NCBI RefSeq assembly: GCF_902626525.1
Contig: NZ_CACOFR010000001.1
Coordinates: 1 to 64,000 of the forward strand
Origin: an uncultured Prochlorococcus sp.
GTDB lineage: Bacteria; Cyanobacteriota; Cyanobacteriia; PCC-6307; Cyanobiaceae
DNA length: 64,000 nt
Direction: 5' to 3'
The notes under the pieces are model-generated. The model had not been told where the DNA came from, made no database searches, and saw nothing but the letters and a program-made list of their open reading frames with translations. Numbering within the stretch: position 1 is the stretch's first letter; the number at the start of each line of letters is the position of its first letter. Positions 26,457 to 35,502 of the stretch are shown here, one piece after another. A program made the position numbers and the translations under genes.

Positions 26457-27440
26457 CTAATAATTATTAATTGATATTTTGTGCCAATCCCATGCTGATT
26501 GAAGAATGGTTTCAATTTTAGAGTATTTTGGCTCCCAATTAAGAATATTCTTTGCCTTTTTTATATCCGCAAATAATTTAGATGGATCACCAATTCTTTT
26601 AGGGCAAAATTCCTTTTTAATCTTCAAGCCTGTAATCGATTCTAGTGTATTTATAATATTCATAATACTTGTGCCAGAACCACTGCCTAAATTGAAAAAA
26701 TCAGATTTGCCATTTGAGTTAAGATACTCAATTGCATTTAAATGAGCTCTAGCTAAATCATTTACATGTATATAATCTCTCACCGCAGTCCCATCTTTTG
26801 TATTGTAGTTATTTCCGAATATTTTTAGCTTAATGCCTTTATTAATAGATTTAATTACAAGAGGAATTAAATGAGTTTCTGGATTATGATTTTCTCCAAT
26901 TTCTTTATCAAAATCGGCTCCCGCAGCATTGAAATATCTCAAAGAAACATACTTTAAGTTAGAAGATTTCTCGCACCATTTTAAAATCTTCTCACATAAA
27001 AGCTTTGTTTCTCCATAAGGACTTAAAGGTATAAGTTCTGAGTCCTCATTTACTGGTAAACTTTTTACTTCTCCATATACTGAGCAAGAAGATGAAAATA
27101 TAATAGGTATTGAAAGTTCTGTGCAAATTCTCGTAACTGATTCCATTCCACCAATATTATTGGAAATGTAATCTAGAGGATTAATAAAAGATTCCTGTAC
27201 ATAGGCTGATGCTGCAAAATGCACTAAATAGTTTGGTTTTATTTTTGAGATTAGATCATATAATTTATTAGATTCCCTAACATCCAACAAGAAAAAATCA
27301 CCCCATTTTACGAACTCTTTATATCCTGTAGATAAATTATCTATAGTAAATATCTGATGTCCTTTACTTTTCGCATATTTACAGAAATGTGAGCCAATAT
27401 ATCCAGCTCCACCAGTTACAACAATTCTTTGGCTATACAT
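26457..27440 (-). CDS. galE: UDP-glucose 4-epimerase
   Basis: Interconverts UDP-glucose and UDP-galactose (or the GlcNAc/GalNAc pair). The 327-residue protein begins with GGAGYIGSH (10-18), has SSSCSVYGE and PYGETK (Tyr142, Lys146) for catalysis, and the GalE-specific LRYFNAAGAD segment followed by NHNPETHLIPL. All are intact, so it should be active with tightly bound NAD. Its ATG lies 25 bases inside the end of the upstream glycosyltransferase gene, indicating translational coupling. It supplies galactose-type donors to the locus. Confidence 0.88.
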   Translation of the reverse strand: MYSQRIVVTGGAGYIGSHFCKYAKSKGHQIFTIDNLSTGYKEFVKWGDFFLLDVRESNKLYDLISKIKPNYLVHFAASAYVQESFINPLDYISNNIGGMESVTRICTELSIPIIFSSSCSVYGEVKSLPVNEDSELIPLSPYGETKLLCEKILKWCEKSSNLKYVSLRYFNAAGADFDKEIGENHNPETHLIPLVIKSINKGIKLKIFGNNYNTKDGTAVRDYIHVNDLARAHLNAIEYLNSNGKSDFFNLGSGSGTSIMNIINTLESITGLKIKKEFCPKRIGDPSKLFADIKKAKNILNWEPKYSKIETILQSAWDWHKISINNY

Positions 27441-28366
27441 TTAAGCCGCTTGTATTTAGATAATGTTAACACTATTCCTTGTATCTTTCTAAAAATTAAC
27501 TTAAAGAAAATTCTAATAAATGAATAAGTTAATAAATATCTAAAACCACCTTTAATAAGATGCTCCCTAATAGAAATTAAATTTGTTTTAAGAGGATGGT
27601 TTATAAAATTACTAATAAGTAGAAAAGTCTCCCAATTTTTAATATCTGCAGTTGAAATAATACCTTTAGAATGAAAATATCTAGAATTATTTCTGTGAAT
27701 ATTAATAATTCGCTTAGTAAATTCCTTGGATTTGCTCATGTTTTGTATATCTCTTCTATAAATCCCCAATGGCTCTGGAAAGTGCTTAATCTTTTCGCCA
27801 TTATCAATTACTCTTATCCAAAAATCCCAGTCCTCAACACCTAAGAATTTTTTGCCCTCTTTAAAAAAACCAACTTTATCAAAGATTTCTTTTTTTATAG
27901 TTATTGCGGAGGGAGATAAAGTATTACCCGAAATTAATAAATTTGAAAGATTTTTAGGCGGATTATTCCTTAAATAAAATAAATAATTATTACTTACAAT
28001 AATCTCATCATTTGATATTAATGAGTATCTTTTATTCTTAATAATTTCATATATTTTAGTAAGTTTGTTTGGAACCCACAAGTCATCAGCATCAAGCAAG
28101 CAAATATAAATACCATCAGAAGCTTTGATACCTGAATTTCTTGCAGCTCCAAGACCTTTATTTGATTGTGTTATAACTTTAATATTATTTTTAAGTTTGT
28201 AATTATTTAAGATTTGAGAAGTATTATCAAAAGATCCGTCATCAACTGCAACTATCTCATAATTATTAAAATCTTGCTTCAGAATTGAATCAATTGTTCC
28301 TTCTAAAGTATCTTCCACGTTGTAGCAAGGAACTATTATTGAAAAAAATATTTTGTTAGATTTCAT
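27416..28366 (-). CDS. family 2 glycosyltransferase
   Basis: GT-A fold inverting glycosyltransferase of 316 residues. The N-terminus shows FSIIVPCYNVEDTL, then VAVDDGSFDNT for nucleotide binding, LGAARNSGIKASDG, the metal-binding LLDADDLW (DxD) and the acceptor-side GVEDWDFWIR. These are the complete GT2 motifs. A short C-terminal hydrophobic tail could associate with the membrane. The stop region overlaps galE by 25 bases. Donor and acceptor are unknown. Confidence 0.82.
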   Translation of the reverse strand: MKSNKIFFSIIVPCYNVEDTLEGTIDSILKQDFNNYEIVAVDDGSFDNTSQILNNYKLKNNIKVITQSNKGLGAARNSGIKASDGIYICLLDADDLWVPNKLTKIYEIIKNKRYSLISNDEIIVSNNYLFYLRNNPPKNLSNLLISGNTLSPSAITIKKEIFDKVGFFKEGKKFLGVEDWDFWIRVIDNGEKIKHFPEPLGIYRRDIQNMSKSKEFTKRIINIHRNNSRYFHSKGIISTADIKNWETFLLISNFINHPLKTNLISIREHLIKGGFRYLLTYSFIRIFFKLIFRKIQGIVLTLSKYKRLKCIAKELL

Positions 28367-28497
28367 TATTATTGTTCAATGTAAACCTTAATATCTAATC
28401 AAATAATTTTAATATGAAAAAAATTGATTATAAAAATAACAATTAAAAATGTAATTAAAATTGTTAAATATTTATTAACTCTAATAATAAAAAGTTT

Positions 28498-30228
28498 CTA
28501 ATAAATATTATCTAAGTTCCTTGGGGGGAGATTTTTATAAATAAACTTTTTTTGAAGGCAATCTTCAATTAATTGTAAATTATTCTTTTTAAAATGAATT
28601 CTCTGAGTTTTTTGTTTTTTTATATTTTCGTAATTTATTAAATGATTATATTCTGGCAACCCATAACACATTACAGGTTTTTTATTCTCAAGTCCTTCTT
28701 CTAAAACTGTAGATGAATAAGAAATCATACAGTCACAATTTTCTATTTCTTTATCTAGTGAAGTATCGTTTCTTAAAGTTATAAAATCCTTTAAATCTTC
28801 AAAAGCATTATTTAAAATCTCAACATTTATTTCATTCGGAACATCTCTTATTCTTACTATTAATTCAAAAATATTTTTATATTTTGAGATTTTTTTATAT
28901 ATTTCAAAAATACTACCAAAAAACTCAGGTGATGATTCATAATAATATCTTCTCGCACCTAATTCTTTAACGGTACCTACATATAAGATCTGAGTCCTTT
29001 TATTTCTTTTTTTTATATTTATTTCTTTTTTCGTAGAAGCTTTTTTATTATTAATAAAATTAATTTTTGAGTATTTTTTATCTAACGAATCTAAATAATC
29101 ATCACAAAAATGAGACTGACTTAATAACCCTATTTTTTTTTCCTTTGAAAAGGCTAGTCCAATACCAATTGATTTTGAAGCTAGTAAATTTGCTTGACCA
29201 TTTTTTTGAGTTGTTTGAGAACCATGACTTATTAGATAAACGTTTTTATTTTTTTGACTTAAAACTCTTGATAAAGAAAAAAGATCAGGGAATCTTACTG
29301 AATGAAAAAATGACTTTTTTATTTTTGAACTTCTAAATATTTTTTCAAGATATAAAGTAAAATTAAAGGTCGTGGATAAGTTTGAATATATTTGTTTGAT
29401 TAAATAATTGTAAAATCTCTCATCGAGTAATGTCGAATTAACATTACTAATAAAATTAAAATTGTAATTTTTGCTAACAGGAAGTAAAAAAAATCCTACT
29501 TCTTTAAATTCTTTCCAAAAAATTAATTTAATTAATTGTTCAAATATTAATTTAATGATTCTTATATATGAGTTAGATGAGCAAAAGTAAATTATTGATT
29601 TGCCTTCAGATATAAATTTTGATTTTAAATAATCTAAAAAATATACCTTACTATCTGAAATTAAATAAACCTCCTTTCTATTTTTAAATAATAAATTCTT
29701 AAGTAGAAAGCTTTGAAAATATAAAACTGAATTAAAAAATAAATTACCTCTTATTTCAGAATATCTATCAATATAAGAAAGTTTTCTTGTTTTGTTATCA
29801 CTATATAAATAGTCTATTGCAATAAGTAGATCAATTTTTTTTGAATATTTAATCCATTTATTTTTTTTTATAAGAATATAGTATTCAAAATCAGGTATAA
29901 TTTCTTGCATATAAAAAAAACGAGATATTTTAATTTCTAGGAATGGATCAAGTAATTCATCAAAATCTTTAACTTGATTCACAACTTTAAATTTTTTTAA
30001 ATTGTCTATCAGAAGATTCTTTGCTTTATTAGTTTTTAATAATAAACTTTCTGCATTTGAAGATACAATTATTGGGTTTGGGAAATAATGATTTATTTTT
30101 TTACGTTCAAATTTGTTAAGTATGTATTTATTTAAAGTGAAGATATTTTTTTCTTTTTTGAAAAATCTTTTTCCTAATTTACTTTTATCAATTAGTACAT
30201 AGAGGCTATTTTTATTGGTTTTAGACAT
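28498..30228 (-). CDS. uncharacterised protein with GT-B-like C-terminus
   Basis: A 576-residue protein without a clear family. Lys, Ile, Phe and Ser dominate. The central SHGSQTTQKNGQANLL, the following YVGTVKELGARRYYYESSP and the late MISYSSTVLEEGLENKKPVMCYG resemble the donor half of GT-B transferases acting on capsule or LPS, where a His-Gly segment and a Ser/Glu segment bind the nucleotide sugar. The first 200 residues match nothing I know. The ATG overlaps the stop of the GT2/cytidylyltransferase fusion gene by 8 bases, so the two are coupled. It may be the transferase that uses the CMP-sugar made there (inference). Confidence 0.45.
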   Translation of the reverse strand: MSKTNKNSLYVLIDKSKLGKRFFKKEKNIFTLNKYILNKFERKKINHYFPNPIIVSSNAESLLLKTNKAKNLLIDNLKKFKVVNQVKDFDELLDPFLEIKISRFFYMQEIIPDFEYYILIKKNKWIKYSKKIDLLIAIDYLYSDNKTRKLSYIDRYSEIRGNLFFNSVLYFQSFLLKNLLFKNRKEVYLISDSKVYFLDYLKSKFISEGKSIIYFCSSNSYIRIIKLIFEQLIKLIFWKEFKEVGFFLLPVSKNYNFNFISNVNSTLLDERFYNYLIKQIYSNLSTTFNFTLYLEKIFRSSKIKKSFFHSVRFPDLFSLSRVLSQKNKNVYLISHGSQTTQKNGQANLLASKSIGIGLAFSKEKKIGLLSQSHFCDDYLDSLDKKYSKINFINNKKASTKKEINIKKRNKRTQILYVGTVKELGARRYYYESSPEFFGSIFEIYKKISKYKNIFELIVRIRDVPNEINVEILNNAFEDLKDFITLRNDTSLDKEIENCDCMISYSSTVLEEGLENKKPVMCYGLPEYNHLINYENIKKQKTQRIHFKKNNLQLIEDCLQKKFIYKNLPPRNLDNIY

Positions 30229-31576
30229 TTTTAAATCTATCGCTAATTAAATCAGCATCATCTTGATTTCTAACTTCTATAAAAGAGACTTGATCATGAA
30301 TTTTATGAAGATAAACTTTATTTCCAACTAGTGAATTTTTTCTAATAACTTCTGTATGCGTAATACAACCAAGTCCATGTGATCCTAATAATAATGACTT
30401 TTTAAATTCTCTTGGAATATCTCCTTCATCTAACCTAACTAAATTGTTTTTACTTTTTTCCTGCCATGCCCAAGCATACTCTGATTTCGCTGGCATAACA
30501 GTATCTGCGCCTGAATTTAGGAAAGCTTTTATTAACTCATCAATTAAATTTTTATTTCTAAATGGGAAAGTAATTTCTGCATGAATAATAATATCTGGAT
30601 GATAATTTAGTTCATTCTCAAGAACTTTCAGATGCCAACAATGAACATCTTCGATTGTTGACTTTGGGGTTGATAAATTAGACTCTCTTAGCTTTGCTAT
30701 TGAAAATCCAAGATTCTTTGCCGTTTTGGCAGTATCTTCATTATCTGTAGCGACAAAATATGAGTCTACGAATTTACTAGAAAATATTGATTCTGACATA
30801 TACTCTAATAAATTAATATTTTTAAATTTGGGGATCACACCTTTAATTGGTATAACAAGGCATTTTTCGAAATTTTGATGATCTATAATTCCAGGTTTAT
30901 GTTCAGTTGATATCTTTTCGATTATTTTGGTAACTCCTTCAAGTCTTTTACTATTCCCTGATTGATGTATCCCATGATAATGATAAACAGGTGCTTTGGG
31001 AGTATATTTGATTTTATAGTTTTTCTTCAAAATCTCTCCAGCCCAAATTCTATCTTCAATATTCTCTACGTCATTGTTAAAGTTAATCTCTTCCCATACA
31101 TCTCTTTTGATAATAGAATTAGCATTATGAAAAAAACTATCTTTTTTCTGTATTCTCTCATCCTCTCCAAAAACAATAAGTAAATCTCTCTTATCTTCGT
31201 CACTTGAAAAGTCCATTGGAACTTGCTTTCCATAAACTCCGGCAAGTTTAGGATCTGAATTTATTTCTTCAAAAAGATCAGTTAGCCAATTGCTATTTAT
31301 CGGTAGGCAATGAGCAGATAAAATAACAATATGTAATCCTTCAGAGGCTTGAATACCCATATTAATTGCTTTACCAGGTTTATATTCTTTTATTTTTACT
31401 ATTTTTTCAACTCCATGTCTTTTCGCCTTTTCAACAGTTTTGTCATCACTAAAAGAATCTACAAGAATTATTTCGAAATTTTTATAGGATTGTTTTTTAA
31501 TTCTTTCAATACAAAGTCCTATCCATCGCTCTTCATTTTTTGTTCTTATGATTATTGATATTAAATTTTTCTCCAT
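30221..31576 (-). CDS. bifunctional GT2 glycosyltransferase / CMP-sugar synthetase fusion
   Basis: A 451-residue two-domain protein. Residues 1-235 are a GT2 domain (SIIIRTKNEERWIG, VDSFSDDKT, GKAINMGIQASEG), but the usual DxD position reads ILSAHCLP, as in some rhamnosyltransferase-like branches. Residues 245-451 resemble NeuA-type cytidylyltransferases: IPIKGVIPKFKNINLLEYM, FVATDNEDTAKTAKNLGF and HAEITFPFRNKNLIDELI. The first NeuA motif is degenerate compared with IPARGGSxxxxxKN. This would couple activation of a 2-keto acid sugar to transfer, or one domain may be regulatory. A more canonical CMP synthetase lies 2 kb upstream in the same transcription direction. Confidence 0.65.
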   Translation of the reverse strand: MEKNLISIIIRTKNEERWIGLCIERIKKQSYKNFEIILVDSFSDDKTVEKAKRHGVEKIVKIKEYKPGKAINMGIQASEGLHIVILSAHCLPINSNWLTDLFEEINSDPKLAGVYGKQVPMDFSSDEDKRDLLIVFGEDERIQKKDSFFHNANSIIKRDVWEEINFNNDVENIEDRIWAGEILKKNYKIKYTPKAPVYHYHGIHQSGNSKRLEGVTKIIEKISTEHKPGIIDHQNFEKCLVIPIKGVIPKFKNINLLEYMSESIFSSKFVDSYFVATDNEDTAKTAKNLGFSIAKLRESNLSTPKSTIEDVHCWHLKVLENELNYHPDIIIHAEITFPFRNKNLIDELIKAFLNSGADTVMPAKSEYAWAWQEKSKNNLVRLDEGDIPREFKKSLLLGSHGLGCITHTEVIRKNSLVGNKVYLHKIHDQVSFIEVRNQDDADLISDRFKNV

Positions 31577-31638
31577 TAGGAATTAAATAATTTAAAAACC
31601 TTAGGGTCATTTTAACATTGAAAATAGTTTATTTATCT

Positions 31639-32814
31639 TTAAATAACTAATGGTTTAATGTCCGTCCAAGTCGAATTATTTTTAAGACTTTTAAAAGCTG
31701 ATTCAATTACTGCTGTTGAGTATATTGCTTCTTTTGCATCACAAACCCTAGTATCATTTTTAGAACTGAATTTATTTATTACATTAAATAAATAATTATT
31801 AATTGACTCAATTCCATATCCCTCAAATATAAAAGAATCTTTATAAGAATAAATTTTAGTAAAGTCTGGATTAACCTCTTCTGTAAATGCATCGTCAGTT
31901 AAGATTTTTAATCCTCTCTCTTTTTGTTCACAATCTAATCTTCCTTTAGTACCGACAATATGAAAATCTTGCTTTGACATTGAGGATGATTTATTGGATT
32001 CTATCCAACTACAAATTATAAATTGATTAAAAGAAATGTTTTTATTAGTTTCCCACTCAATGTTACATTGAATACTATCGTAAGAATTAATGCCTTTTTT
32101 TATTAAAAAAGATTTTTGACCTGATGCATTTACTCTTTTTGGGACTGCACCTGTTACATATCTCATGACGTCAACATAATGTACACCTAAGTAAGAAAAA
32201 ATATTGCTTCTTTCTACCCAATTTTTAAAGTTTTCCATTGGCACCTCTTTTCTTTGAGTATATTCCGTATATGAGTAAAGAGGGTCACCAATAAGACCAT
32301 TTTGAAAAGAATCTCTGACATATTTTATTTGTCTATCAAATCTTTTATGAAATTCAACGAAAATAGGTACAGCTAATTTTTTACTTAATTCGTATAATTT
32401 TATAGATTCATTAAGTTTTAAAGTAAGAGGCTTAACTACCATTAATGGAATTTTGGCTTTTAAAAGTGCCTCTGACCATTCATAGTGCAGATCATCAGGA
32501 ATTGAAATAATTCCAGCAAGAAAGTTTTTACTAATTTTATATTCCTTTAAAAATATTTTTGGTAATCCTTTGCAAAAAATAAATTTGTATTTTACAAGAT
32601 CTTTTGTATCAATTAATTTTTTCAAGGATTCATATTTTTCTAAAAAATGATTTTTACTATTTTCTTTATTAATCGCAATGATTATTTTTACATTAATTTG
32701 ATTTAATTTTGCGAATGAGAATATTGCAGGCAGAATAGTTCCATATTCTTTTTTATTCTTTCCACAAACATAGAATCCAGTCCCAACTAAAATTATTTCT
32801 AAAGATTTTTTCAT
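31639..32814 (-). CDS. Gfo/Idh/MocA-family oxidoreductase
   Basis: NAD(P)-dependent sugar dehydrogenase of 391 residues. A Rossmann start (VGTGFYVCG) is followed by MVVKPLTL, the counterpart of the EKP motif, FHKRFD, and YLGVHYVDVMRYVTG, where the His-Tyr-Asp region lines the active site of this family. The cofactor loop and the EKP motif (VKP here) are slightly unusual. The gene is adjacent to an Ldh2-type dehydrogenase (2 bases) and a CMP-sugar synthetase. The set probably reduces or epimerises a keto-sugar acid before activation, as proposed from context only. Confidence 0.75.
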   Translation of the reverse strand: MKKSLEIILVGTGFYVCGKNKKEYGTILPAIFSFAKLNQINVKIIIAINKENSKNHFLEKYESLKKLIDTKDLVKYKFIFCKGLPKIFLKEYKISKNFLAGIISIPDDLHYEWSEALLKAKIPLMVVKPLTLKLNESIKLYELSKKLAVPIFVEFHKRFDRQIKYVRDSFQNGLIGDPLYSYTEYTQRKEVPMENFKNWVERSNIFSYLGVHYVDVMRYVTGAVPKRVNASGQKSFLIKKGINSYDSIQCNIEWETNKNISFNQFIICSWIESNKSSSMSKQDFHIVGTKGRLDCEQKERGLKILTDDAFTEEVNPDFTKIYSYKDSFIFEGYGIESINNYLFNVINKFSSKNDTRVCDAKEAIYSTAVIESAFKSLKNNSTWTDIKPLVI

Positions 32815-32816
32815 TT

Positions 32817-33827
32817 TTATTCAATAGATATTAAATCTAAGATATTTTTCATAACTGGAATACCTTTTTTTTCTCTTTCTTTCGAAAAAATGATTTGAGG
32901 ATCATTTGGCATTAATACGGGTTGATTCTTATTATTTGGATCTTGTTCTCTAACTTCATCAGACATTATTTTTAATGCCTCATTAAATACATCTGAATGT
33001 ATATTGACATCATTTCTAAATACAAGATAGAACTGACCTAAATTTCTATTTTGTTCAATAGATGAGCCATACATACTTGGTATATGCGGACCAAAAGGCA
33101 TTCCTGAAAGAGTAGAACAAAGGACTTCAACCATTGAAGCTAATGCAAAACCTTTATAGTTTCCAATTCCAAGAAGTGCTTTTGCCTTTTCAGGATTATT
33201 GGTAGGGTTGCCTTCGGCATCAACGGCTACATTATCTTTAAGTGTTTCATTTTTTTCTTTAGATTCAAGTATTTTATTCCAAGGAATAAAAGTGGGAGCC
33301 ATATCAACGCAAAATGGTTCTTCATTTTTTCTTGGAGCAGCAAAGCAAATTGGGTTTGTCCCAAAAAAAGAGCTTTTTCCTCCATAACTCTTTAATAATG
33401 AATCCGCATGAGTAAAAGAAAAGCTACAAAATCCATTTCTTGCCGCCTTTAATGAAAAAGAGGCCATAGCACCAGGATGACTCGAATTGAAGACAGAAAT
33501 TGCTGAAATTCCATATTTATTTGCTAAATCCATTCCTATTTCTATACTTTTAAATCCTGCCGCATGGCCAAATCCATTATCAGCATCGAGGCCTACAAAA
33601 GCAGGAAATGTATTTATTACTTCTAGTTTTGGATTGCCATTTATTCTTCCATTTTTTAAAGCATTAATATAGTGCGGTAATAACCTGATTCCATGTGAAT
33701 CTACCCCTCTTAAAGAAGTTTCAACTAATCCTTTGGAAACAGATTCGGCTGAAAAATCATTAGCTCCGTTTTTAATTAAACATTCCTTTATTTTGATCTC
33801 TAAAATTTTATGATCTATCTTTTTCAT
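32817..33827 (-). CDS. Ldh2-family NAD(P)-dependent 2-oxo-acid dehydrogenase
   Basis: Member of the malate/L-lactate dehydrogenase 2 family, a Rossmann-free NADH-binding fold reducing 2-oxo acids. The ATG at 33827 is chosen over an upstream start that would overlap the neighbouring gene by 50 bases; it gives 336 residues starting MKKIDHK, right for the family. The active-site motif is LRGVDSHGIRLLPHY. GADNGFGH-like DADNGFGHAAG, a NSSHPGAMA loop and FGTNPICFAAP are typical. The protein would convert a 2-keto acid to a 2-hydroxy acid or the reverse. It starts 5 bases after the CMP-sugar synthetase stop. Confidence 0.78.
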   Translation of the reverse strand: MKKIDHKILEIKIKECLIKNGANDFSAESVSKGLVETSLRGVDSHGIRLLPHYINALKNGRINGNPKLEVINTFPAFVGLDADNGFGHAAGFKSIEIGMDLANKYGISAISVFNSSHPGAMASFSLKAARNGFCSFSFTHADSLLKSYGGKSSFFGTNPICFAAPRKNEEPFCVDMAPTFIPWNKILESKEKNETLKDNVAVDAEGNPTNNPEKAKALLGIGNYKGFALASMVEVLCSTLSGMPFGPHIPSMYGSSIEQNRNLGQFYLVFRNDVNIHSDVFNEALKIMSDEVREQDPNNKNQPVLMPNDPQIIFSKEREKKGIPVMKNILDLISIE

Positions 33828-33831
33828 AATA

Positions 33832-34539
33832 TTATTCAGAGTAATATTCAACTTTATTATTGTATGACTTGAATCCCTCAATAACTGATCTTATTAATTT
33901 AAAGTCATCTTCATTTTTAATAACTAAAGAGGTGAGCCTTGATTGTATTTCATAATATCCTACTGATCCTGAAAAGAAGCTGTATTTGTTTTTTAAATAG
34001 TTTTTTTTGAAAACTTTACTTTCCCAACCCATCATGGATGGAACAAAAGATTTAATTGGTTTTAAATCTTGAGTTTTTGAAAACTTGTCTTTAGTTGTAA
34101 AATTTATTGGAGATTCTTCAAATAAAGCTTGTATATAATTAGATTGGACTGAAAATAATGAATTAAAACCTTCTTGAATTAAAGTAGTAGTAAAGTTTAT
34201 AATATCTTTTTTTGTCTGTAGCGGTGCTATTGCATTAAACCAAACAATATAATCACAATCAAATTTATTTATAAAGTCATATATAACGTCATCTGATTTC
34301 GCATCACTAGAAGAAAGTAAGGAATTTCTATTGTAATATTGCAAGTTATAGTTTTCTGCAATTTTCTTAAAAAGAATATTATCACCATTAATGACAATTT
34401 GATCAAATATTTCTGAATTTATAGCAGATTCAATCCCCCATGCTAAAACTGGTTTGCCTTCTATAAGTGCTAGATTTTTTTGCTTAAATCTTTGTGACCC
34501 TATTCTTGCAGGAATCATACAAATAATTTTATTTTTCAT
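33832..34539 (-). CDS. CMP-sugar synthetase (NeuA/KdsB-like cytidylyltransferase)
   Basis: A 235-residue CTP:sugar-acid cytidylyltransferase. The conserved N-terminal motif reads IPARIGSQRFKQKNL, with GKPVLAWGIESA following, then the NGDN and WFNAIAPLQTKKDI segments expected for NeuA-type enzymes. This protein has a complete nucleotide-binding motif, in contrast to the fused domain at 30221. It begins the minus-strand set with Ldh2 and Gfo/Idh/MocA genes. No NeuB-type synthase is visible in the window, so the sugar acid it activates is uncertain. Confidence 0.75.
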   Translation of the reverse strand: MKNKIICMIPARIGSQRFKQKNLALIEGKPVLAWGIESAINSEIFDQIVINGDNILFKKIAENYNLQYYNRNSLLSSSDAKSDDVIYDFINKFDCDYIVWFNAIAPLQTKKDIINFTTTLIQEGFNSLFSVQSNYIQALFEESPINFTTKDKFSKTQDLKPIKSFVPSMMGWESKVFKKNYLKNKYSFFSGSVGYYEIQSRLTSLVIKNEDDFKLIRSVIEGFKSYNNKVEYYSE

Positions 34540-34629
34540 TTTTTGATTAATATAACAAAGACTGATAATGTAAGAAAAAATTTTTAAGTAAATTAAATCC
34601 TTTACATAGAAACTTTTTAAAGTAAAAAA

Positions 34630-35502
34630 ATGAAATTATTAATACTTGGATCAAATGGACTTTTAGGTAATACATTAATAAAATATTTTTTTGAAAAAAA
34701 CAATTATGAAACTTATGGTTTTTTAAGAGATTCTTCTAAATTAAAATTCTTTAAAAGGAAATATACTAGTAGATTAATAATTATTCAAGATATTCTAGAT
34801 ATTAATAATTTGAGAAAAAAAATTAAGGAGTTGATGCCTGATGTAATAATTAATTGTATTGGCCAGACTAACAAAATACCAGAACAAAAATTTAATAATA
34901 TTGAAAAATATATAAATTTAAACTCTTTATTTCCTTTTAGATTAAAGGAAATATGTGTTGAAATTAAATCTAGATTGATTCACTTTAGCTCGGACTGTGT
35001 TTTTTCAGGAAAAAAAGGTTTCTATAGCGAGAAAGATAATCCTGACCCTACAGATATATATGGAAAGAGTAAATTATTAGGAGAGCTTGATAATGAAAAT
35101 ATTATTACTATTAGAAAATCTGTGATAGGACATGAATTAGATTCTAAGAAAGGTTTGCTAGAATGGTTTTTAAGCCAGGAGGGATCTGTTGATGGTTATA
35201 AAGAAGCAATTTTCTCTGGACTTACTGTATTAGAATTAGCTCGAATAATTGATATGTATATTCTTCCAAATAAAGACATAAAAGGAATAATACACCTATC
35301 AGGTGATCCAATATCCAAATATGATTTATTAAAAATAATTGCAAATCAGTACAATAAAATTATTAAAATAGAGCCAAATGAAGAAATTAAAATTGATAGG
35401 TCATTAAATTCAGAATATTTTAAAAAACTTACTGGATATAAAAGTGATCCATGGCCATTATTAGTTAAGTCAATGGAAGAATTTAATTTATTAAATCAAT
35501 GA
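34630..35502 (+). CDS. RmlD/WbvR-like 4-reductase (extended SDR)
   Basis: NAD(P)H-dependent reductase of the dTDP-4-dehydrorhamnose reductase family (290 residues). The cofactor motif GSNGLLG lies at 7-13, INCIGQTN replaces the usual INAAAYT, and SSDCVFSG (120-127) with YGKSK (Tyr144, Lys148) forms the catalytic site. It overlaps the next gene by four bases (ATGA). Because that gene is a UDP-GlcNAc 4,6-dehydratase, this protein more likely reduces UDP-2-acetamido-2,6-dideoxy-L-hexos-4-ulose, as WbvR does, than a dTDP sugar. No rmlA, rmlB or rmlC is present in the window. Confidence 0.7.
   Translation: MKLLILGSNGLLGNTLIKYFFEKNNYETYGFLRDSSKLKFFKRKYTSRLIIIQDILDINNLRKKIKELMPDVIINCIGQTNKIPEQKFNNIEKYINLNSLFPFRLKEICVEIKSRLIHFSSDCVFSGKKGFYSEKDNPDPTDIYGKSKLLGELDNENIITIRKSVIGHELDSKKGLLEWFLSQEGSVDGYKEAIFSGLTVLELARIIDMYILPNKDIKGIIHLSGDPISKYDLLKIIANQYNKIIKIEPNEEIKIDRSLNSEYFKKLTGYKSDPWPLLVKSMEEFNLLNQ

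Noticed and set aside
34630-35502. dTDP-rhamnose pathway
   Set aside because: Only a RmlD-like gene is present; RmlA, RmlB and RmlC are missing and the gene is coupled to a UDP-GlcNAc dehydratase.
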